A stretch of DNA of 64,000 nt from Cricetomys ansorgei (lineage: Eukaryota; Chordata; Mammalia; Rodentia; Nesomyidae). Both the position numbers and the translations under genes were made by a program. The stretch's first letter is position 1, and every line of letters starts with the position of its first letter. Below are positions 23,700 through 35,110 of the stretch, piece after piece. The stretch lies in contig JAMJFZ010000199.1 in assembly GCA_026225945.1 (NCBI GenBank), positions 67,434,501-67,498,500 of the forward strand. Reading direction: 5' to 3'. A model generated the notes under the pieces. That model made no database searches and was not told where the DNA came from. It saw only the letters and a list, made by a program, of their open reading frames with translations.

Positions 23700-23880
23700 A
23701 CATTCATACACCTTGTGGATGAAGCCAAGCTTCAATATATATACACATCTATATCTTGTAAACTTTAACATACATACACCTTACCCACACATCTTGCAAA
23801 CTATCTTGTGGATGAAGCCTTGTGGGATCAAGCCTTGCAGAGTCAACCTTATGGATTCAAGTTTGTAGATAAACCATTGT
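23700..23880. repeat. Degenerate tandem-like repeat
   Basis: CTTGTGGATGAAGCC occurs at 23712-23726 and again at 23805-23819. Related ATCTTGTAAAC, ATCTTGCAAAC, CCTTGCAGAG and CCTTATGGATTCAAG pieces lie between and after them. This may be the inside of an unrecognised rodent repeat. Confidence 0.5.
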
Positions 23881-25270
23881 TGTGCATTCAACAGAGCTTC
23901 AACACATCTTATATATCCTTTGAACAAAGCCTTTAAGCAGGTTACCGTGAAAATATCCATACATACCAAAACATCTCTCACATGTTCTGTTCCCATAGTT
24001 ACATTGTACAACAAAGGAATGAATTTTCTATTACAGATCAACAGAGTTTATGGAAACCAGGTGTTTCCTCTTAGCCAATGTTCTTATTGGGCTACAGTTT
24101 ATGGTAATCAAACAATAATCAAGCATCATCCTATTATTTTTTATTAAAATTAATCAAAGGATGACAAGGAAGAGAATCTTTGCTTTTCCTTTATCATATA
24201 GAGAAGAAAATCTATCTGTTCCATTATCTTTATGCTCTCAAGGTGCATCAGAAAATTCATAATAATAATTGTAAAACAAGAAAAATCAAATTTGCTCAGA
24301 CTTAACAGTGAACACTGAAATTCACCTGTCATCTAGTAATCGTAGACTTGTAGGCCCTAGCAATTGCATTTCCTTTGTATTTGCTTCCTGATCTAGCAAG
24401 TCCTCAATAACCAAGAATATGTTCTGCTTTCTCCAGGTAACTTTCTCCATAGTAGCTGGCAAAACACACTGACCTAGTCTCTCTGAATATGCATATTTCT
24501 TAGTTATTCTTTCTGGAGTTTCAGTTGAACCATCAATTCAGCTGAGTGGCATTGCCCCTTTAGAAGAATCACCACCGTTTTTATGAATAGTCGTGAGGAA
24601 CTGAAGACCCCACAGAATTATCAACAGAGAGATAAAATGCCTCTAATAGCAGTCAGCATGTCAGAGCAGCAGCAGAAGAAGAAGAAGGGGCTATTAAGGA
24701 GACAATCTCCCGGAGACAAACAGTGAGCTGTATTTCTCAAAACCCAACACTGACTGCATCCTCTGACATGGCTCCCAATACCCTCAGGCTGGTGTGTAGG
24801 CATGTTGCTCTCCAAAGTAAAGAGGGAGGGAGGCCTCACCAAGCCAGTTAATCTTCACATTTATGAACTATATGGATTCATTCCACAGCTGCATAGTGAA
24901 GACAGCTTGAGTGCTACCCTTTGGCTTTGAAGAGTAAGAGAAAAACAGGAATGGAGTCAGGAGAGCCCCAGGAGGGCAGGTATTAAAGACCCACTCTAGC
25001 TAGATGTTTTACCAAGTAACACACATGCAAAACCTTGGAATCACTAGCAACCAAGAGAATTAGATATGTCCACATCCACATCAGAAGAACAAGACTAGAG
25101 GGATATAAGGAATTAACCAGAGCCTTTGGACACTAAAGCAGACACTGCCTCCCTGATCTCGAGACATGCAATGTTGCTGCTACCATTACCTCCATTTTAA
25201 CTACAAGCTAAGAACTGAAAAAACAATGGGTTAAAAGATAGTCTCCTCCAACAAGATATGACTTCTTTGT
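23881..25270. other. Unassigned intergenic stretch
   Basis: No gene. A short CAGCAGCAGAAGAAGAAGAA triplet run lies near 24667. Confidence 0.5.
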
Positions 25271-25272
25271 TT

Positions 25273-25525
25273 TTGTATAGACACAAACTGGGAATAGAGA
25301 AGGAGGCAGAAAGAGGTAGAGAAAAAAAGAGAGAAGAAAAAGAAATATGGAGGGAAAGAAGGAAAAAACAAAGGGAGGGGAGAGGGAAAATTGGATAGAA
25401 AGATAGAGAGGGGAAAGTAAGGGGGGAAGAAAAGGAGAGAGGGAGGGGGAAGAAGGGAGGAAAGAAGAAAGAGGGAAAGGGTGAGATGGACAGACAGACG
25501 GAAGAAAAAGAAAGGAGGGACATGA
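25273..25525. repeat. Polypurine (GA-rich) tract
   Basis: Roughly 250 bases that are nearly all A and G on the plus strand. The two overlapping minus-strand ORFs (113 and 117 residues, Ser/Phe/Leu/Pro-rich) are artefacts. Confidence 0.93.
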
Positions 25526-26445
25526 AGAAGAGGAGCACCTACCCACTAAGGTAGGATTCAAGCCCCCGCTCCAGGGTTAGCCACCACTTAGTAGCTTTAA
25601 CTCTGTCACTTCTGCAAGTATCCACTCTGTGTTCCATTGCACCATGTTTATTGTAGGATTTGGGTGAATTCTTTATAAACAATCTTTTATAGAGTCCGAG
25701 ACACAGAATTGTCTAAAAATGTGATAGTTATTGCAGCAATAAAAGAAAGCTAACCCCACAGGAATACTGAGATAACATGCAGACTCTGTATTGTGCAGTG
25801 ATAAACAAATGTCTGTGATGAGACTCTGACTCCCCGCGGTCATGAGTCCGTGCCACAAGGCAGGCAGATTTATTCCCTCTGTGAAGAAGGTGTGCCCTCT
25901 TTGTGTTATATCATGTGCATACCCAGTTAGATGGGAAAGAAGGAAACATTGACACATCACCCCAGCACACATTGCACTAATGTTACTGATTTATTTAACC
26001 CATTCAGAAGCCATAAGCGTTTACTGAAAGAACATACAAATTATATCAAAGAAGAATAAATACTATACTCATCCGTCACTGCTGTTTCAATGCCTTTCCT
26101 TTCAACTTTATAGAGTTTACCAAGAAATTTTGTAGATTATTTTTACCTCAAAATTGTGTTACATTATTTGAGATTTGAGATTTTATAGTTTTCTCACTTT
26201 CTAAGCTTCTGGTTCATCTTTGCTAACACATTCGAGCATAATTTTCACTGCCCGCAAAATCTATCAACTGTACGCACTTTGTTTTATTTAACTAACATTA
26301 AGTTGTTCTGATTTCTTAATTCTCTCAATAATGATAGTGTTAACATCTTAGTGCTCTGTTTTCTTTCAAGTTTCACAAAATCCTTTGTACTTCATTAGCA
26401 CTTTGTTATTTTACAAATGGGCTCATATTATTCCACAAGTTGAGG
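25526..26445. other. Unassigned intergenic stretch
   Basis: No gene. The start (about 25550-25640) weakly recalls a reversed MIR. Confidence 0.45.
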
Positions 26446-26447
26446 AC

Positions 26448-26560
26448 TGTTACTACATGCCAGGCTCTTAGGACTAGAGAACAATCAGCTAGAGATGGTT
26501 CCTGGTCTTTCGGATCATTCTAGGTTCTAGAAAGACCAGGCATAACATCTTCTCAACCCC
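26448..26560 (+). mobile_element. MIR/L2-like ancient repeat fragment
   Basis: CTACATGCCAGGCTCTTAGG, AGAGAACAATCAGC and GTTCCTGGTCTTTCGG follow the order of the mammalian-wide 'ctatgtgccaggcactg...ggtccctg' block. Confidence 0.5.
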
Positions 26561-27425
26561 GCCATTTCCCCAGGGTTTCAGATACCTACTAGCATTGATG
26601 TGTGTTGTAGAGTTTGTAGATCCTCTAGAACTGACTCTTCTGGGTATAAGCCAGAATGCTTTCTTGCATTTCTATCCCTCCATTCCCTGGCCTACACAAG
26701 AGGGAGTGATGTCATCTGGACTCCTTACGGCAGGCATGGCAGAGGGCATTCCTATGTGTACATCTGTAAGATACCTGGCCTAGAAGGTCCTAAACACAAG
26801 ACTTTGTCCCAGCATCTCCACAGCTCTGCACTAAATGCTTTGTCGGAGCACTCAGGAAGTGCTTGCTGCAAAAAATCTCAGTGATGCTTCCTCTGTATGT
26901 CCCTCCTTCTCACACTCTATTGTAATAAGGATGTCTCCATTTATTCCACTTTCAGCAAATCCCAGTGCCTTCATTCCAGCTGGGAGCATGTCACTCTTGC
27001 TCCAAACCCATCCAAGTATTTACCATCCGGCTGAGATAGTGCCCTGAGGAGCTGATGCTCAGTCCTAGTGCTCCTAACCTCAAACTGAGTGCCCTTGGTA
27101 GTGGGCATAGACCTCCCCCAAGGTGAGAATTGTAGAAGGAATTATCCAGCCCAGAGGCTGCAGCCAGGAGGGGCACATCCTGATGAGCATAATGGGATGT
27201 TTTCCATCTGGGCGTGAAATAGGGTTTTCTCTGTGGTTAATGAGAACAGCCTGTTTTCAATTTGACTAATGCTTTCCATTAGAGTTCTGGCATGGCCCAG
27301 CAGAGAGGCATGGCTGGGGCCTTTGCTGTTTCTTCTTAAAATCTAGGAACTGCTTTGTCATTCAAAGCTTTCCTTTAATCCTGTCCCACAATCCTAAGGC
27401 ATGGTTTATTGAGGCAGATCTGAAA
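26561..27425. other. Unassigned intergenic stretch
   Basis: ORFs of 62 and 94 residues overlap near 26600-26880 in different frames. Neither shows a domain. Confidence 0.5.
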
Positions 27426-27429
27426 GTAG

Positions 27430-27690
27430 CTTTTCAGTTTGCTGGTGACCTTGAGCAAGAATCTGCATTTCTCTGGGCTTCAATTTATTCTCTAGTAAAA
27501 TGAGTGGTAACACTAACCCAGCTCAGCTCACGTCCCAAGTTCATTTTGAGAACCAAATTTTGAAACAAGAAGCTTTAATGGCTGGTATGATTTCTTAAGC
27601 CCTTAATATGTGCCAGATATTTAACAAGCCTTTTTTGTTTTCAATATATTATTGGATCCTTACAGTATTCCTGCAAGGTATGGTAGTTTG
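27430..27690 (+). mobile_element. MIR SINE plus related ancient repeat
   Basis: TGACCTTGAGCAAGAATCTG, CTGGGCTTCAATTTATTCTC and GTAAAATGAGTGGTAACACT match the MIR core in order. A second block, TATGTGCCAGATATTTAACA, resembles the MIR/L2 'gtgccaggcac' module. Confidence 0.7.
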
Positions 27691-27694
27691 GGTC

Positions 27695-28180
27695 ATGACT
27701 GCCACACAGTGATGCCAATATCTTAATCCTGAAACTTGGAAATAGTCACACTATACGCAAAAGGAAGTGAGTTGTAGGGAGACTAGTATTGAAGGAAAAA
27801 TCACTGCTGCGGGCCCAGTGTCAGCAGGAGTTCTTAAAAGCAGAAATCAGAACTGGTGAAGATGGTTCAAGCTCAGAGGGAGGCCACTGCTGTTGTCTTT
27901 GACGATGCTAGTGGTGAAGATACACCACAAGTTTTCAGTTTGCCAAAGCTAAGGAAAAGCTTTGAAAGGAGGAACTGGGATTTACTCTAGAACCTTCAGG
28001 AAGTACATATCTCCACCAACACCTTGATGCCAGCCCAAGGAGGCCCACCACCATCCACACCTTGATGCCAGCCATAAGGGCCCACCTACACCCACACCTT
28101 AATACCGGCCCTGGGAGGCTCACAGGCAACACCTAACAGATGAGAATGGAAGCCATGTTGTGGTAAGCCACTTTGGGACA
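27695..28180 (+). mobile_element. MLT1-like ancient MaLR LTR with triplicated block
   Basis: AGAACCTTCAGGAAGTACAT, the CACCTTGATGCCAGCCC block and the terminal AAGCCATGTTGTGGTAAGCC resemble the MLT1 3' half. The CACCTTGAT...GCC block is present three times at 28018-28122 instead of once. Divergence fits an old insertion. Confidence 0.5.
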
Positions 28181-28189
28181 ATTTGCACG

Positions 28190-31080
28190 ATGTCCTTAGA
28201 AAGCAATATTCTGTTGCCACTCTTCCTCCTTCTGTTTAAAACACGAGGGACCAGACAGTCTGGAAAAGTTAATGTCTTGCCACATGTACGTCAGCTACTC
28301 TAAAGACATCTGTGTTCTTACATCATTCTCCAACTGATCGGTCGTAATTGCATGTCTGGAGACTGGGTCATGTCATAACTTGAGGAATTTATCTATTCTG
28401 GATGCAAACTATTCCCACCCTGTGTAGGAACCTATGTCTTCTCTCTACACGGGAATTGTAGCTCTCAGCTTTCTAAGTTACACTAGCAAGTGGGCATCCC
28501 CTGTCTCAGTCACAAAGGAAAGGTTTAAATACAATGACAAAAGCATTTCCGAGGCAGTGTAATAACTTATCACAAAACCACAGCCTTAATACAACTCTCA
28601 GAGGGTTTTTGTTTGTTTGTTTTATTTTGTTTTTATTTTACAGTCTCAAGGATCAGGAGTATGGCCAGAAGCTCAAGTTTCAACAATTCTAAGCTCAAAT
28701 TATTCTGTTGACTGCCTCCTCATCTGGAAGGATCCAGCTTCAGACTCCCTTGAGTTGTAGGGAGAATTCATTTCCTTGAAGCTGTCGAATCTTGGAAGTG
28801 TATTTGAAAGCTCATAAGAAGCAAGTATCCTTATGTGTGCTCACCCACTGGCCCATTTCCTTCTTAGACCTTTCCCTGTCTCTCTCACCCTTCCAAACTC
28901 CACATTCCACCTGCTTCCGGAAACACCAGTTTGCTTCCTTACTACATGTTCAGTCTTGAAGAATCACCTTCTCTGAGATTCTGTTTTCTTCTCTATTTGA
29001 AAAAGTTGAAGGGGTTGTTGCACTAAATGCTTAACCTTGAGAGACAGTCTTTTCATCTTCTTTCTTTCTCTTCTTTCTTTCTCATCTTCTCCAGCAATTT
29101 TTTACCCTCTCCCTACTTTCATTTTCTGTCCTCTTTCTCCAGCTCCCTCTAACTTGGCTAGGGAAGAGCGTCAAGGGTTTGAACATTTTCCTAGAGGCTG
29201 GGTTTCTAGATATTCCACAGAGTATCCTGGAGCTTGTGAACAGTCTTCCCCTTCAACCCCGAGTGCCCCATTTTTGTTCTTCATTACGCCTATCATTATG
29301 TGATGTTTTGGTCTATTGCTTTGGTTACTTGTTCCCAGTAAATAAGTTCCTTGGGACAGAATCTTTGTCAGCTTTAGTATAGCACTGAGAATTCTATTTT
29401 CTTATAGCTGCTGTTCCAAAAATCATTCAAAGAGGTCATTGTTACTGAATAGATGAGTATATGGATGGATGGCTCAAATGGTAGATGCATAGATGGGGAC
29501 AATTAATTAAAGAGAATGTGATCAAAGTCATGGTAGCATTTGGTGTACCATTAAATATAAAATGAGCCCACAGAGAAGATCCAGATTAGGTTTCTGTAGA
29601 CCATTCCTGCTCCATGTTAACTTGGGGTTTCCCTCCACTGGAGAACCTAAATACAGCAAGTGACCACTATAAACATGACTGGCCTCTACTTAGATAGCGC
29701 CCTCCCCCCTGAAACATAGTTGTCAGTGTTCTGAGAGGCAACCCCATGATTCATACCAAAGCAAAATACACTTGGATGAAAGCCCAGGTAACTAACAACC
29801 TAGTTCAGAGCAAATCTTCCAGAAGGAGCAGAGACAGGCTTGCATCCCTTCTAAGAAACAGAGGTTCCTGGGCCAGAAATAATCCTAGGGGTTGTTCACA
29901 GGCCCACTAACCTGCTTCAAGGCCAAATTAACCCAAGACATATCAGAAAGGGAGTATATAGTTTTTTTTATTTTATAAGTTAATGAACAAATGGATTTCC
30001 TATTCATTATTCATTGGCTTTTGAAGTTTAATGAATAGCTCAGGGACAATCGCTAATTTGGGGTCTTTATAGAAAATGAGGGCAAGCCAGATTCAATATG
30101 CATCAAGTATGTAAAGGTATTGGTTTGTTATATAGAATGAATTTCACTTATTACGATAACGATCTAGAGTTTACCAGCTTTAAATTATTAATGAACACAA
30201 AGTGATGCACTCACCAAGCACACTTAACATCGTTATACTTTTATATGATCCTCATTGTGCCCATTTCCACACCTCTATCTCATGCATAATTCCAGGTCTC
30301 TATAGCCCTACCCTGCCACCCATGACCTCTGCAAGCTAACTGGTGTTTAACTGGTTAAGGGAGAGTAGAGACATGTGTGCTTGCACTACCTTTTTCATCA
30401 TAGCATGTGACTTAGGGAAAAGGGACAGAAAGAAGAGTGAGCATGTGCTGTATCGAGATGAGGCTGATGGACTGATAACAGTGGACATCAGTTTCTCTAT
30501 GCTTCTTTTGAAAAGCCATTCCCAATGGTTTATCCTACATTGGTTAACCCTCAGGAAACATTCCTCTTTTGTCAGCACCTGTCTGCTCCATATAAGGGAT
30601 CCTTGACCAACCCACCCGAGAGTACCAACATCCAACAATTATGTTGCCTGTTGCTTAAAAGTCAGCTAGTATCTCCCTTCAGGAGTGCATCAACTTTCGT
30701 ACTCCCTCACACAGTAGCTGATCTAGTGATTGTTCTTGGTCAATAGAATGAGATGCAGATACAGTGGCACTTCAGCATCTAGACTCAAGAGACTATTCAT
30801 ATATCTGCTTACTCTTGGGTTTCACCCCAACAATTATTTACTCTCTTGATCCATTTTGTGTTGCTTTAACACCTATGTAGAAATGAATGAGACAAATTAC
30901 CTAACCTTGGGATGGTTATACTCCAGTCTTATCTGATGCTTATGTTTGCATGGGGCTTCCATGTTCAAATATATGCAAAACCCAAATGCTGTCCCCAACC
31001 AAAGAGGTACCACAGTCACAGAAGACGATGAGTTAAAAAAATCAAAGGGTCATCACATTGAGGGAGGAAACTCAGAGCCA
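28190..31080. other. Unassigned intergenic stretch
   Basis: No gene. About 28550-28790 recalls a reversed old MaLR or MER repeat (ACAAAACCACAGCCTTAATA, GAGAATTCATTTCCTTG) but is too diverged to name. Confidence 0.45.
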
Positions 31081-31084
31081 AACA

Positions 31085-32507
31085 GACAAATCCAGAATAT
31101 CCTGTCTCATTTGTGGATCTTAGATCCAAATTTTTAGATGAGACTTTATAACCTGAAGTAAGCACAGAAGCCAGGAAAGTAAAAAGGGAACATGGTAGAG
31201 AACAAGCTCTACAAATGGCAATAGCAGGATACAGGTGCTATAAGTGGAAAAACGTGAAAGGGGGGCTTTAGCTGGGAAGGAGAGAAGCAACGGAAAGTGA
31301 GAGGGGAAAAAGAGATAAATAGCATTGAAGATCTTTGAAAACGCCATAGGGAAACATTATTTTATAAGCTTATTTTAAATATATATTTTTAGTATGTGTG
31401 TGGGTGTGTAGTTTAAATGGAATTATTCCACACAGGGTGAAATGCTTATCCCAAGAGCCACAGATGAATCCAGTAAAACTCCCAGTGCCAGGCATGAGAA
31501 ACCTCCCCTCAAGGAAGGCCAGGAAAGTTCAAGAGACCCCAAAATAATACTGGAAATTGTCATTATCCTTAGTTGCTACCCAGAACTTGAAGTCTAAACC
31601 CTCTTGCTGTAAACACCACACAATTCAGAAGTGGGTTTCAGAGGAACTGAGCCTGAATTGATCAGGAAGCCTCACAGTAACAAGAACTAGCTCTCACAAT
31701 AACAGAAGGTACTGTGCAAGCTGCTAAGGAAGAAAGGCAATCAATAGTGTACTATTAAAAGCCTATGAGCTATAACAATCTCCAGCCCTGCAAGATGTCT
31801 ACAATGGTGCAATAGTGGCAATTTTATCTTGGGAGTAACCAAAAACTGTGGATTTGAACTTAAGGCAGGAATTCATATTTAGTACAATAAACCTTCCCAG
31901 CTATCTGTGGTCAGTGAGGTCATGAACCCTGGAGGAGAACTCATTACTACTGCCATAATTTCTAACTGTATACAAAATACTTATCCTTAGACCCACAGAT
32001 AAGAATAACTCTCACAACTTATCAAAAAGCTTCTTTTTGCAATACAGATCATCACAGAGATTCATAACTTCTCAATTTGCATAGAGTAAGTGGTGCCCAG
32101 CCCCAATTAATAAATCTATAATGCAACCCTTACACCTTAGTTCCATGGAAAATACAAACAAGGAGATAGAACTATTGCAAGAACCAGAAAACCAGGATGT
32201 GTACAGCTAGATAATGTCATCTAGACATGGTAAGGAAGTTGCACTAATGAAACCTCAACAATACAGTTGCCTAAACAAGCCCTGCACAATGACGCTGGTT
32301 GACATTCCAATGAGGATGGAGAAGAATTCACAAGATCCTACACAAAAATGAAGAGCTAAAGGCAACAAATGGCTGACGAGATGGGGAGAATCCAACCCTC
32401 ACCCTGGAAGAGCTCCCTGATACATTATCCAATTCCAAGTAATCAATCCTAAACACATATACAGATGAGCCATGCTAAATGGATTCAGTAGGTTATACAT
32501 ATATGTA
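31085..32507 (+). mobile_element. Lx-type L1 3' UTR, left part
   Basis: ATATCCTGTCTCATTTGTGG, GAAAACGCCATAGGGAAACA, TGCAAGATGTCTACAATGGT, GCTTCTTTTTGCAATACAGA and AATGGATTCAGTAGGTTATA occur in the order of the rodent Lx L1 3' UTR. The element is interrupted at 32507 by an LTR and resumes at 33093. It retains no coding capacity. Confidence 0.8.
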
Positions 32508-33092
32508 TGTGAGGCTGTCCTAGAGCTAAAAGGGGGTTGAAGTATGCTTTAAACCCCAGAATTTTCACCCTGAGAGTGGAAGGTATTTGGTTGTTCCCCT
32601 TTTCTTGCTCTGACAAAAACCAGTTAAATTCTAAATGCTGCCTTGCTTCACAGCACACTTTTTCAAAGGAATGTGGCCTTGTTGGTGCATGTCTGACCAC
32701 TGTGGCTGGAAAGCCTTGGACTGGGCCCATTTTCTGATAAGGCGTCTTCCTCTTGCCCCTGTGAGACCACTCCCTATGCAGGAGAGGCCTTTCCAGGACT
32801 TTGACCCTTAGAATGACAATGAGCTTCCCACATGCAAATGGGGCTGCCCTAGTGTCCCTGTCTTAACCAATGACACTCATCTCTGGTTGCAAGGACCCTT
32901 ACTCCCCTTTTTCCCTATAAATATAACCACCCTGGCTTCAATAAACTGAGCTGTTTATTGAAGACAACAGTCTCCAGGGAATTCTGTTTCCTGCTCAGCT
33001 CTTGACCAAAGACCTGCCTGGACGTGAGGACTCAGCCAGGTGGCCAAGGCTTAGCTATTTCCAGGGGAGGAAAGTAGACCAAGAAATCCACA
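32508..33092 (+). mobile_element. Solo LTR nested in Lx (ERV class unassigned)
   Basis: The 585-base insert begins TGTG, ends CACA and is flanked by TATGTA at 32502-32507 and 33093-33098, a 6-base target duplication. Inside, a TATA box (TATAAATA, 32916-32923) lies 24 bases upstream of AATAAA (32940-32945), the compact R-region layout of retroviral LTRs. The 6-base duplication favours an ERVK-like source. No retroviral gene is present. Confidence 0.75.
32916..32945 (+). promoter_or_regulatory. LTR TATA box and poly(A) signal
   Basis: TATAAATA and AATAAA are 24 bases apart within the nested LTR. The promoter could be active in principle, but no downstream exon is visible. Confidence 0.6.
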
Positions 33093-33245
33093 TATGTATA
33101 TGTGTACATATGTAACAATAATAAAAGATCATAAATTTGAGAGAGAATGGGGGGGCATAGGAGGAACTGAGGGAGAAGAGAAGGAAATTTTTTTTAAATA
33201 TAGTACTCATGTACAGAATTCTAAACCCAATAAAACTTTAAATTA
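33093..33245 (+). mobile_element. Lx-type L1 3' UTR, right part
   Basis: The continuation of the interrupted element: AAAGATCATAAATTTGAGAG, GGGGGCATAGGAGGAACTGA and ACCCAATAAAACTTTAAATT are the typical terminal sequence, including an AATAAA signal. Confidence 0.8.
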
Positions 33246-34050
33246 TAAAGAAGCAATAAGAACAACAACAACAAAAAGTTAAAGGTCATGAGCTGACTAT
33301 ACTGCTGTAGCAGACCACTAAGTGTGCCCAGGCAGAACTCTCCTCTCTGGACTTCAGCTTGAGTGAACTGATCAGGGACATTGAGAATAGCCACCATTTC
33401 TGGCTCCATGAATGACTTACACATGGAGGTGTGGTTACCTGAGCTATTTATTGATTCATCCTCTCAGGGCCACTCAGAGACCACTTACAGAATCAGAAAG
33501 CATAATGGATGAAAAGGACATGTGACAGGACTCATTCTGGGGAAGATTAGTGATGAGTGGACACCTTCATGGCAAGATTTGCTTTCCTAATGGGAGGTGG
33601 GATGAGAAGTAGTGACATCAGCACACTGAGCCAGCAAACACTTCTCTCCCTCTAGTAGGATGAACATGGGTTTTAGTGACTACGGCGTGCTGGAACAAAG
33701 GATAAATAAACACAAAGACAGGCACTCAGTGGTTGTCAGGCAACTGGCAGATGCTGGAAATAAACATACTAAGGTCAGATGGCCAAATTTTCTTAGTATT
33801 ATTTCTTTCCACATGAGCAGGGCTGTGGCTCTAGGGACTAGCAAGCTGGAGTCATTAGCAATTATGAACTATAGTCTTTTCGGAAAATGTTGACAATGAG
33901 CAGATTTTAAAATTCCGCTTTAAGATGTTCCCCTCATTGAACCACATAAAATCTCCCTGACTAGTGCCTACCATGTTCATTCTATTTGAGAGTCAACTAG
34001 GCTCCAATGAGACTGATATGTTGGGTGTTTTAAATGAGGCTGAATTTACT
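33246..34050. other. Unassigned intergenic stretch
   Basis: An A-rich AACAACAACAAC patch near 33260 probably belongs to the L1 tail. Otherwise nothing is recognised. Confidence 0.5.
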
Positions 34051-34170
34051 TTATACTCACTAGAACCTTCTAAGGTAGAGATAAGTAACCCTCTTATAGA
34101 TGGTGGAAATGAAGCTGAAGGCAAACAGACGCAAGTAATATCTGAGGCAAGGTTGGACGCCCATTGTTTT
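34050..34170 (-). mobile_element. MIR/L2-like ancient repeat fragment
   Basis: CTAAGGTAGAGATAAGTAAC, TTATAGATGGTGGAAATGAA and GCTGAAGGCAAACAG match the reversed MIR/L2 core in order. Confidence 0.5.
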
Positions 34171-34254
34171 GAGATCTTGCTCAGTGCATAGCATCTGTGA
34201 AGCATCTCTCTCCTTGATAGTCAGATTGTGCCCTAGACATGATCACTCTAGTGT

Positions 34255-35110
34255 TTTGGTTTTTTTTTTAATAACATTTTAAAGTTACTTTTTAAAACTT
34301 TTTCATACAGTTTGATCATATTGTCTCCCCTCCCCCAAGTTCTCCCAGGTTCTACCCACCTCCCTCCTACCCAGCTTCCTCTCTTTGTCTGTCTCTGTCT
34401 CTTTCTGTCTCACTCTGTCTCTGTCTCTCTCTGTCGCTCTCTCTGTCTCTCTCACTCTCTCAAAAGGAAAACAAAGAAAACAAAAAGACAAAACAAAACA
34501 CCACACCATAATTAAAGAGAACACTCAAAAGAACAGAGTCTGTTCTGTGTTGGCCAAACTGCTCCTGAACATGAGTCTACCCTGCAGTGTGGTGGATATC
34601 CCCAGTGTCACTTCACTGGAGAAAACTGATTTTCCCTTTCCTAGAAGGTATCAACTGCAAATCACTTCTTGGTTAGGGGTAGAACTTTTGTGTCTAGTTC
34701 TCCTTCTCATTGCAGGTATTTTGTAAGGTTTGAACCTGTGCAGACCTTGTGATTACTGTCATAGTCTCTGTGACATCTTATATACATCAGTCCTGTTATG
34801 TCTGGAGGACTGTTTCCTTGGAGTCTTCCACCATTCCTGGCTCTTACTGATTTCTCTTCCACATAGATCCTCAAGCCTTGAAGGGAAGGTTTTGTTAAGG
34901 ATATCCCACTTGGGGTTAAGTGCTCTAAGGTTTCTCACTGTCTTCACATTGTCCAGTTATGGCTCTCTGTGTTAATTCCCATCTACTTCAAGAAGTTTCT
35001 CTGATAAGAGGTGATGCACTGATCTATGGGCATAGCAGAATGTCATGAAGAGTCATTTAATTGCTATGTTCATTTAGCAGGGTAATAGTCATAGATTTTT
35101 CCCAAAGGGC
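34255..35110 (-). mobile_element. Lx-type L1 3' UTR, antisense
   Basis: TGCAGACCTTGTGATTACTG, CCTCAAGCCTTGAAGGG, GTCCAGTTATGGCTCTCTGT, GATGCACTGATCTATGGGCA and AGAATGTCATGAAGAGTCAT are diagnostic of the reversed rodent L1 3' UTR. The 3' end, with T-rich sequence, lies at the left. Confidence 0.85.
34376..34462. repeat. (CTGTCT)n pyrimidine repeat
   Basis: CTCTGT/CTGTCT units inside the antisense L1 3' UTR. Such a G/A-rich tract is a normal feature of rodent L1 3' ends. The overlapping 67-113 residue ORFs are artefacts. Confidence 0.9.

Noticed and set aside
25197..25561. Two Ser/Phe/Pro-rich ORFs on the minus strand
   Set aside because: They are translations of the polypurine tract.
26595..26884. 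Overlapping 62- and 94-residue ORFs that might be an exon
   Set aside because: Different frames, no splice context, and no recognisable domain.
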